The position numbers were made by a program, and so were the translations under genes. DNA of 64,000 nt from Saprospira grandis (GTDB lineage: Bacteria > Bacteroidota > Bacteroidia > Chitinophagales > Saprospiraceae). This document shows positions 8,123 through 15,172 of the stretch, piece by piece. The DNA lies in NCBI RefSeq assembly GCF_027594745.1, contig NZ_CP110854.1, positions 992,001-1,056,000 on the forward strand. The letters run 5' to 3'. The notes beneath the pieces were generated by a model. The model was not told the origin of the DNA. It saw nothing but the letters and a program-made list of their open reading frames with translations, and did no database searches. Each line of letters starts with the position of its first letter. The first letter of the stretch is position 1.

Positions 8123-8929
8123 ATGAATTACCAAGAACAATTTGCGGCCAATAAGGCTGTTTGGGAGCAAAGAGCGGCTTTGCATCCAGAAACTGAGTTT
8201 TATCAGCAAGATGCTTTTATGCAAGGGCAAACGAGTCTGCAGTCTATAGAGCTCTCCTTATTGGAGGCCGACTTATCGGGCAAAAGAGTCTTGCACCTAC
8301 AATGTCATTTTGGGCAAGATAGTCTGTCTTTGGCCCGTATGGGCGCAGAAGTCGTGGGCCTAGACCTCTCCGAAACCGCCATTGCCAAGGCCCAAAGCCT
8401 AGCCAAAGCGCTCAATCTCAATGCCCGTTTTTACCAAGGCAATGTACTAGACGCTCAAGAGATTTTGGCCCAAGAAGCCCCCTTTGATCTCATCTTTTGT
8501 TCTTATGGGGTCGTCTATTGGCTGCCCGATCTGCTGCAATGGGGCCAAGAAATAGGGCCCTTACTCAAAAAAAGCGGAGAATTTATGCTGGTCGAGTTTC
8601 ACCCTATCGTCTGGATGTTTGATGACAACTTTAGCTATATCCAATATAGCTACTTTGACCAAGGTGCTATTGAAACCGAAGAGGAGGGCAGCTATGCCAA
8701 GCGAGAAGCCGAGATCTCAGGAAAATCTTATGGCTGGAACCACAGCCTTTCCGAAATGACCGCTGCCTTAACCGAAGGCGCAGGCTGGCAACTCAGTTAC
8801 CTCAAAGAATATAAGTTTTCGCCTTACAATTGCTTTAATAATACCGTAGCTCACCCCAAAGGCTATCAAATCAAAGGCCTAGAGGATAAAATCCCTATGG
8901 TGTTTGCTTTGGGGGCCAAACGGCCCTAG
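8123..8929 (+). CDS. Class I SAM-dependent methyltransferase
   Basis: The protein has 268 residues from ATG 8123; upstream in-frame codons belong to the preceding repeat. Motif I is 'VLHLQCHFGQDSLSLA' (residues about 55-70), the variant typical of a bacterial methyltransferase group with Cys-His in place of Gly-rich EVGCGxG. It is followed by 'GAEVVGLDLSETAI' (motif II acid) and 'FDLIFCSYGVVYWLPD' (post-II). The substrate is not apparent; small-molecule methylation is likeliest. The protein is cytoplasmic. A strong hairpin terminator follows, shared with the convergent LysM gene. Confidence 0.85.
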   Translation: MNYQEQFAANKAVWEQRAALHPETEFYQQDAFMQGQTSLQSIELSLLEADLSGKRVLHLQCHFGQDSLSLARMGAEVVGLDLSETAIAKAQSLAKALNLNARFYQGNVLDAQEILAQEAPFDLIFCSYGVVYWLPDLLQWGQEIGPLLKKSGEFMLVEFHPIVWMFDDNFSYIQYSYFDQGAIETEEEGSYAKREAEISGKSYGWNHSLSEMTAALTEGAGWQLSYLKEYKFSPYNCFNNTVAHPKGYQIKGLEDKIPMVFALGAKRP

Positions 8930-8939
8930 CGAAAATGCA

Positions 8940-8974
8940 AAAAGGGGCAGTCGCCAATGGCGACTGCCCCTTTT
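8940..8974. terminator. Bidirectional terminator
   Basis: A near-perfect stem (AAAAGGGGCAGTCGCC paired with GGCGACTGCCCCTTTT) lies between the convergent methyltransferase and LysM genes, with A and T tracts on both sides. Confidence 0.85.
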
Positions 8975-8993
8975 CTATTGGGCCAAAAATGAT

Positions 8994-10295
8994 TTAGTTG
9001 GCTAAGCCCACAATCAACTCTTGGTCAATACTCGCCTTTTCTGTAGGCAACTTATTGATTTGGACCAATTGCGTCATTGTCAGGCCGTACTTTTTAGCAA
9101 TATCATAAAGATTTTCGCCTTGTCGGACCACATGCACCTTATACTTCTTCCCTGATTTCTCATCGGTGCGGATATAAGGATTGGGATCTACATAACTTCC
9201 ATCATTCACCACCTTAATTCGGCGGCCTCTATCAATAGTAGTCGAGTTTAGGCCATTGAGCCCCATGAGAACATCTACTCTTGTATTATATTTCTCGGCA
9301 ATCTTATAGAGATTATCATTCTCTTGCACGATATAATAGTTAGGGTCATTATTGACCACAGCAGGCGTTTTTTCGCTTGTTTTCTTATTGGCAGAGCCCG
9401 CTTGTTTTTTTGTTTCGGCAGGGATGGGTTCTTCATCAAAAGGAGAGCGTAGTCCACCATGCATGACCCCCTTTCGAGCTTTTTGGTCTTCGGCAGAAGT
9501 CACTCCAGCTCTTTTCTTTTGCTCATCGGCTGACTTAGTTCCTCGGCTAGCGATACCATTTTCCTCCTGCATTTTTTGGTAGCAGACCGCTCGAATATGT
9601 TCGGGGATTGTTTTTTTGTCTATTCTTTTCAGTTGGAGGCTACCATTTGCTTGTTGGACCAGATAAAGCCCAATTCCCTCTAAGAAATAGAGATTTTCAG
9701 AAAGGCGGGCTTGCAGGCGGTCAAAAGAGCGAAACTGTCGCTGTTTGAGGCAGCCCAATTGGTCATTATCTACAAAAAGGACCTTTCCTTCAGGGGTAGC
9801 GTCTAGATCTTCGCCGCTATTGATTTGGTTGGCGGCATAGACAAAGCTATGTCGGCGGTCCTTATAACTCAGTTGCTTATCATTTTAGGTATAGCTAGCA
9901 ATCTGGCTCACCTGATGAATATGATAGCGTTTTGTTTGTTCATTATAAACGGCAATATTCACTGATTTTTTCAGGCTATTGACCTCTTGAATAAACTGCC
10001 CATTGATACTAGTTAGATCTGCACAGCCTAGGGCCTTTTGGGGAAGAGCTTCTAAGAGTTCGGCATTCAGGTTAGTGGTCTTTACCCTAAAGGCTAGCTT
10101 TTGTTTTGGGGAAACTTGCAACATAAAATCATGAAAGGCCGATTCTGTATATTTATCGACAGCCTGATATTCATATTCTTGCATACAATTGGCATCAAAA
10201 AGCAGAATATTTTCGCTAGAGGTTTGGGCTTGGGCGAGGCTAGCGCCTAGGGTGGCGGCAGCCAATAAAAAGGATTTCCAAAGACGTTTTTTCAT
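8994..10295 (-). pseudogene. LysM-repeat secreted protein interrupted by an in-frame TAA
   Basis: The frame starts at ATG 10295 (MKKRLWKSFLLAAATLGASLAQAQ, signal peptide) and continues in one frame to 8994 except for a single TAA at 9887-9885. Just after the stop the frame reads NDKQLSYKDRRHSFVYAAN with no ATG, so an independent downstream gene has no good start (only a TTG at 9758). The distal part has two LysM domains, beginning 'YIVQENDNLYKIAEKY' and 'HVVRQGENLYDIAKKYGL', which bind peptidoglycan. Repaired length would be about 433 residues. Likely a periplasmic or secreted cell-wall binding protein, now broken, or the stop is a base error. The disruption is seen; its cause is open. Confidence 0.75.
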
Positions 10296-10324
10296 AGTGC
10301 TAATTTTGTATGTGATGGGGAACT

Positions 10325-10969
10325 TTAGCTTAGCCAAAGCAGGCGAAGCCAAAACAATAAACCTGAAATAATTAGGCCAAAGCTAGCGACCCAACGTATT
10401 CGCTTCAACCAAAGTTCATTTAGCAATTGGCGGAGTCGGCTGGCCAGAAAAACTTTTAAAAAGTCGGTTAGGATGACCATCAGCATAATGGCCACACCAA
10501 AAAAGACGAGATCGGTTTGGCTGTAGCCTCTGCTGTAGGCCGTCCCGATACTAGTGAACCAAAAGAAGAGAGGAAAGGGGGTTAAGCTGTTAATTAGAAA
10601 GCCTTGTAGAAAATACTGTCCCGCTTGCTTATTGCTCAGGGGTTCTTCCTTTGTTTTGGCTTTGGGCAGGGGGCTAAACAGCAGCAACAGGCCTAAAAGA
10701 ATAAGAAAAGCGCCGCCGCCTAAGCTCAGGTAAAACTCTAGGTCTTGCCCTAACTCACTTTCTTTGGTCCAAGAAATTAAGAACTTTGCTAAATAGCTAC
10801 TAATACCAATATAAATAAAATCGCTGATCCATTGGCCAGCCACTAGAGCAATTCCTGAGCGACTGCCTTTTTCTATACTCACTTGTAGAATAGTAAAGAA
10901 AATGGGGCCGGTCATGATGCTAAGTAATAGGCCGAGGCCCAAACCTTCCAGAATCGCTTGCGTGAGCAT
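10325..10969 (-). CDS. LysE/RhtB-family amino-acid exporter
   Basis: The protein has 214 residues and about six membrane helices. The N-terminal 'GLGLGLLLSIMTGPIFFTILQVSIEKG' matches the LysE family entry helix with its G.GP..F signature. Later helices include 'FYLSLGGGAFLILLGLLLLF' and a C-terminal 'FGLIISGLLFWLRLLWL'. Family members export amino acids or related small molecules across the inner membrane; the substrate cannot be read from sequence. It ends 29 bases before the start of the broken LysM gene on the same strand, so the two may share a transcript. Confidence 0.85.
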   Translation of the reverse strand: MLTQAILEGLGLGLLLSIMTGPIFFTILQVSIEKGSRSGIALVAGQWISDFIYIGISSYLAKFLISWTKESELGQDLEFYLSLGGGAFLILLGLLLLFSPLPKAKTKEEPLSNKQAGQYFLQGFLINSLTPFPLFFWFTSIGTAYSRGYSQTDLVFFGVAIMLMVILTDFLKVFLASRLRQLLNELWLKRIRWVASFGLIISGLLFWLRLLWLS

Positions 10970-11107
10970 TATTAACTACTTTAATATAGATGATAAAAAA
11001 AGGGGAAGGGATGTATCGTTGCGCAAAGGTAGGCTTGTTTTCAGCTTTCCTTTGCCCTCTTTAGCAAAAAGGGATCAAAAAAGTTTGTTAAAAAAGCAGA
11101 TTTTGGC

Positions 11108-11267
11108 CCAATTGCGTCTAGCAGGCGGCAAAGCCGCCGCAGGCTGAGCTGCCTGTAGGGGGGCCGAAGGCCAGACCGAAGGCGAAACGAAGTGTAGCCT
11201 GAAGGGCCGAGCAGAACTGCGAGCCCGAAAGGGAGCGACCCGAGCGAAGCGAAGGGGTAGCCCCAAA
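11108..11267 (-). repeat. GGCCCC-family repeat, copy 4 (subfamily b)
   Basis: The CCCCAAAA end (GTAGCCCC) stops 8 bases short of the end of the lipoprotein gene at 11276. Confidence 0.9.
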
Positions 11268-11275
11268 AAAATCAT

Positions 11276-12526
11276 CTAGTTCTTATCTAAGGAGAAAAGC
11301 TGCCAATCATCATTTTTGCTTCGGCGATAGAGAAAATTCTTGCGGGGGCCCAGCTTAAAATGATAATCCTTGAGCGGGGCACATTCGCCCTCATGGTTGC
11401 ATTCGTAATAAATGGGCAGGTCAAAGACCTGGATGCGCCAGGGCCCCTCTTTTTGTTCCTCGCAAAAATAAAGGGCCGTTTTTTGGCTATACTCCTCAAA
11501 ATTTACGGCCACAAACAGGCAACTCAGTCGGCCATTTTTCTTGCGCCAAATCACGGTAGATAAGCCCTCTAGGGTAGAGAGTTGAGGCAAAAGAACCTGT
11601 TGTTTATCGGCATTAAAATCATAGAGTCGAAACTCATTGTGGGGATGGTCCATATACAGCAAATAATGCCCATCATTGGAGAGTGAAGTGATGGGCGAAC
11701 AAAGCAGGGCATCATGAATATTTTTGGGCATTTTGATCACATGCCCCGCTATATCCTCTATAATATAAGCCTTGCAACCCTCCTCATGAGCCACCACCTC
11801 AAACAGGCGTTTTGCCCCCTTAAGTTTACCCACAACGCCGGCCTTATGGGCCTCTTCCTCCTCCTCATGCACATCTTCATCTAGGACTTTCTTAAACTCC
11901 TCAATGCCCTTATCCCAGCTAAATTCTAGCAAGTGATTATGTCGGCCCTCAATGGTGCCACGCAGCAAAATATTGCCCTCAAAAAACTCTGGGGTCACCA
12001 AATAATCAATCCGCCTTTCGTGCAAGGGCAGGCCATATTTTTGGTCAAAAGAATCTACATGTTCCCACTGTTGTTGCAAGGGGAAGCTAAAAATTTCTTC
12101 TTGTCGAAGCGTATCAAAGGGATAGCGAAAAATGACCAGCTCCTTGCCCTGATAAGAGAGGTCAAAATCATAGTGCAAATAAACCAAGAGCTCCAAATTG
12201 CCGTCATAGGTCACATCCTCAAAATGCAGTTCTGTAATTTTGGCCTTTTGCTTATGCCTAAGAGAAATATGATGGCTATGCTCCCGAGCATTTTCGGCCC
12301 GAAACAAATAAATGGCCGGCAATTTATGCACCTTATTATAGGCCACCAACCAATGGTGCTCACTATCCTGCATCACCTGCTTAATCCCAATGCCCAAAGT
12401 ATCTTTCAAGCGAAACTCTTTTTGAGCTCGCTGCTTGGCCTCGGCAATACTGAGCGAAAGCGGAGCATCACAGGCCCAAAAACTGCAAAAAAAGAGGCCA
12501 AAAACAAGATAATATAGAAAGCGCAT
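11276..12526 (-). CDS. Unrecognised lipoprotein
   Basis: The protein has 416 residues. The N-terminus MRFLYYLVFGLFFCSFWAC ends in a lipobox-like FWAC followed by Asp, so it is probably lipid-anchored. The body alternates short beta strands with aromatic residues and phrases such as 'SLSNDGHYLLYMDH' and 'FRLYDFNADKQQ', suggesting a beta-propeller-like fold. An acidic/His stretch 'DEDVHEEEEEAHKA' sits mid-protein. I do not recognise the family. It is flanked on both sides by repeat copies and appears monocistronic. Confidence 0.8.
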   Translation of the reverse strand: MRFLYYLVFGLFFCSFWACDAPLSLSIAEAKQRAQKEFRLKDTLGIGIKQVMQDSEHHWLVAYNKVHKLPAIYLFRAENAREHSHHISLRHKQKAKITELHFEDVTYDGNLELLVYLHYDFDLSYQGKELVIFRYPFDTLRQEEIFSFPLQQQWEHVDSFDQKYGLPLHERRIDYLVTPEFFEGNILLRGTIEGRHNHLLEFSWDKGIEEFKKVLDEDVHEEEEEAHKAGVVGKLKGAKRLFEVVAHEEGCKAYIIEDIAGHVIKMPKNIHDALLCSPITSLSNDGHYLLYMDHPHNEFRLYDFNADKQQVLLPQLSTLEGLSTVIWRKKNGRLSCLFVAVNFEEYSQKTALYFCEEQKEGPWRIQVFDLPIYYECNHEGECAPLKDYHFKLGPRKNFLYRRSKNDDWQLFSLDKN

Positions 12527-12587
12527 AGACTAATTTATATAGATAGGCGTTGGAGAAAGAGCTTCAAAAGAATGTTTATTTTATTTT

Positions 12588-12722
12588 TTTGGGGCCTCCC
12601 GCCTGCGGCGGGCGCTACGTTTCGCAGCTCGCTGTTCGCTCGGCCCTGCGCCGCCTGCGGCGGCTGGGTCTGGCTTAACGGCCACTGCTGCACATCGCTA
12701 GGCCAAAAGCGCCTGGCCCCAC
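12588..12722 (+). repeat. GGCCCC-family repeat, copy 5 (subfamily a)
   Basis: It lies 62 bases upstream of the lipoprotein start, with its GGGGCC end toward that gene. The rest of the 12527-12972 gap (12723-12972) holds the upstream region of the sigma factor gene; I see no clear promoter there. Confidence 0.9.
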
Positions 12723-12972
12723 AGAAAAAGCTCAGTTTTAAGTGGTTTCTCACCAACCATTAGAGCCTAGCCTCCGTTCTTAAACAAAATGGCCCCCTGG
12801 GGCCCTCTTCTTGATTCTATTAAAAAAGAACGTTATAGCGCAAACTCTACCACTTAATGAGAAGGCCTCTAAAATAGGGCAAAAAATCATTCTCAGTCCC
12901 CCCTAAGATGACCAAAAGCTGCAATTCTTGCATCTTGGTCAAAAAATCACCTTGCCAAAAGCAATTTATTGC

Positions 12973-13533
12973 ATGAGATATTCTAACAAAAGTACAGATA
13001 AAGAGCTCATCCAAGGCTGCCGCAAAGGCGACCGATTGGCCCAAAAGCATTTGTACGAAAAGTACTACGGACGAATGTATGGCATTGCTATGCGTTATAC
13101 CAAAAACCAAGAGGAGGCGCTAGATATTCTTAACACCTCCTTTCTCAAGGTGTTTACCTCTTTAGACAAGTACAAAGACAGCAACAACCTTGCGGGTTGG
13201 ATTGCCAAGATTGTCTTTAATAGTGCTATCGACCACGTTCGCCGAAATACCAAATACAAACAAGTCATTAACTATAATATAGAGAGAGATGGGGCCGTGC
13301 ATAACGGCAGCTTGCAACAACTGCAGGCCGAGGACCTCTACCGCTTAATTCAGCGCCTCCCCAATGCTAGCCGTAGCGTCTTCAACCTCTATGTAGTAGA
13401 TGGCTATAAGCACAAGGAAATTGCAGAAATGCTCGGCATTTCGGTAGGGACCTCCAAATGGCATTTGGCCAATGCGCGCAAAGAACTTCGGGCCTTGCTC
13501 GAACAACAAAAGCGCTATGAAGCCGCCCGCTAA
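12973..13533 (+). CDS. ECF-type RNA polymerase sigma factor
   Basis: The protein has 186 residues from ATG 12973 (MRYSNKSTDKELI). Region 2 is 'LYEKYYGRMYGIAMRYTKNQEEALDILNTSFLKVF' in pattern and ends with 'AGWIAKIVFNSAIDHVRR'. Region 4 is 'LPNASRSVFNLYVVDGYKHKEIAEMLGISVGTSK', a helix-turn-helix. This is the standard two-domain ECF layout. It directs transcription of an envelope or stress regulon; the target is unknown. The next gene, 58 bases downstream, encodes a single-span membrane protein that is probably its regulator. A paralogous pair lies at 40203-42481. Confidence 0.9.
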   Translation: MRYSNKSTDKELIQGCRKGDRLAQKHLYEKYYGRMYGIAMRYTKNQEEALDILNTSFLKVFTSLDKYKDSNNLAGWIAKIVFNSAIDHVRRNTKYKQVINYNIERDGAVHNGSLQQLQAEDLYRLIQRLPNASRSVFNLYVVDGYKHKEIAEMLGISVGTSKWHLANARKELRALLEQQKRYEAAR

Positions 13534-13591
13534 GTTGGCCCTATTTTTTGTACAAACATTATGAACCACCCAAAATAAATCGCTTTAGCAA

Positions 13592-14932
13592 ATGAAGCAG
13601 TTTTACGAACAAGATGATGATTTTATCCGCTCTCAGTTAGAAGGCCATCAGTTTGAGATGCCGCCTGCTGCTTGGGAAGATATGGACAAAAGGCTCGACC
13701 AAATCCAGCTAACGGGAGCCAAGGGCAGTTCTGCCTGGAGTAACTGGTTGGTGATGGGCGCTTTTGTGCTCGCTAGTGGAGCTGGCGTTTTGGCCTATCA
13801 ATATTGTCTGCCCTTTTTAGGGATGCAAAAAAAGATGGCCCAAAAAGAAGCCCTCTTAGAAAAAGCAGCTGAGCCCCAGCTCATTCAACTGGAAGAGCGA
13901 GCAGCTGTAGCTAGCGCAGAGACGGAAGAAGTACTGCCTTTGGCAACGGCCAGCAATACGCCTCCTCCTCCCCCACCCCATAAAACAACTAAAGAAAAAA
14001 TAGTAGCTAGTCCGGCCCCCAAGGCCCAAGAAGTTGTTCTTCTAGAAGAAGAGCAAACTCCTACAGAAAAGGGCCAGAATAAGCATCCTGAGGTCAAGCA
14101 AACGATTTTGCCCACTCGCTATGTTTTCTCGGCTAGTAGTAAAGCCAAAGCCGAGCAGCTGCGTGAGATTCAGCGTTTAGAAAACTTGTCTTTTTTAGAA
14201 AAGGGCAGTTTTCAGCAGCAGTTGCGCCATAGCCAAAAAACGACTATTGATACGCCAATGATTGTTTTGGACCGTTATCGCAAGGGCGGCAAAAAGCTAC
14301 AGCTATCGGCTAATTTGGGCCTCAATGCGCAAGGCAAAGCCTTAGGCGTTCAGGCAGGTATACAGCTAAGCAAAGAGCTAGATGCTCAGTTTTCACTAGA
14401 AGCGGGTTTGCAGTATAAGAATATGCAGCGGCTAGGCAGCCAAAGTGAAACGGCTAGATTGGAATGGAATGGCGAGCTCCAAGAGGAGCAAATTCAGACC
14501 ATTAAGCGTTTAGAATTTTTGGAGCTGCCCGTTTTGCTCAACTACAAACTGTTGCCCAAGCATCAGTTGCAGATGGGGGCAAAAGTTAGCTACCTCTTGC
14601 CCGTACAGATGACCAATGGTCAGCGTACTACAGATGATTTGGGCTTTAATAGTTGGTCTTCTGCGGCTGTTTTGGGCTATCATTACCAGCTTAATGAGCA
14701 ATTAAAGTTGGGGGTACAATGCAATTTGGCCTTTGCCAATTTGGCTAAAAACAGCCGACAAAAAGCGCATCAGGCCAGCCAAGAAGTATCGGCCCAATTG
14801 CTAGAAGAGGACAAGCTTCCGCAGGATGAATGTCTGTTGCCAGAGCAAAATGGCAATGAGCTAGAATTGAGCAGATTACCACATAAGTTATACAACAACG
14901 ACCTATCTATTCAGCTACAATATCAGTTTTAG
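13592..14932 (+). CDS. Putative anti-sigma-like membrane protein with beta-barrel-like C-terminus
   Basis: The protein has 446 residues. A short N-terminal cytoplasmic-type part contains 'FEMPPAAWEDMDKRLD' (residues about 21-36), followed by one membrane helix (about 52-75, 'NWLVMGAFVLASGAGVLAY'), a Pro/Glu-rich linker (including 'PPPPPPHK'), and a C-terminal half of alternating strands ending in 'LQYQF', typical of outer-membrane beta-barrels (PorT-like). The neighbour is an ECF sigma factor. A role in sensing at the envelope and holding the sigma factor is inferred. The layout, one inner-membrane helix plus an outer-membrane-style domain, is odd and recurs in the paralogue at 40805. Confidence 0.7.
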   Translation: MKQFYEQDDDFIRSQLEGHQFEMPPAAWEDMDKRLDQIQLTGAKGSSAWSNWLVMGAFVLASGAGVLAYQYCLPFLGMQKKMAQKEALLEKAAEPQLIQLEERAAVASAETEEVLPLATASNTPPPPPPHKTTKEKIVASPAPKAQEVVLLEEEQTPTEKGQNKHPEVKQTILPTRYVFSASSKAKAEQLREIQRLENLSFLEKGSFQQQLRHSQKTTIDTPMIVLDRYRKGGKKLQLSANLGLNAQGKALGVQAGIQLSKELDAQFSLEAGLQYKNMQRLGSQSETARLEWNGELQEEQIQTIKRLEFLELPVLLNYKLLPKHQLQMGAKVSYLLPVQMTNGQRTTDDLGFNSWSSAAVLGYHYQLNEQLKLGVQCNLAFANLAKNSRQKAHQASQEVSAQLLEEDKLPQDECLLPEQNGNELELSRLPHKLYNNDLSIQLQYQF

Positions 14933-14950
14933 GTTAGAGAAGGCGAAACA

Positions 14951-14983
14951 AAAAAGACCTCCAGAATTGGAGGTCTTTTTTTT
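14951..14983. terminator. Terminator after the sigma/beta-barrel pair
   Basis: Stem AAAGACCTCC paired with GGAGGTCTTT, followed by T8 on the plus strand. Confidence 0.85.
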
Positions 14984-15002
14984 GGCCCAAGCCCAAGGGA
15001 AT

Positions 15003-15160
15003 TCGGCCAGGGGCGGGCTGGCCCAGCGCTGCGGAGGGGTGGCCGAAGGCCAGACCCAGGGCGGAACGAAGTGGAGCCCGCAGGGCCGAGCAGAGCTGCG
15101 AGCCCCGCAGCATAGCGGCGGCCAGCTAGGCAAAGCCTAGCTGGCCGCGGGCCCCAAAAT
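15003..15160 (-). repeat. GGCCCC-family repeat, copy 6 (subfamily c)
   Basis: The GGCCCCAAAA end lies 12 bases from the end of the CHAT protease gene at 15173. Confidence 0.9.
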
Positions 15161-15172
15161 ATAAAAAGAATA

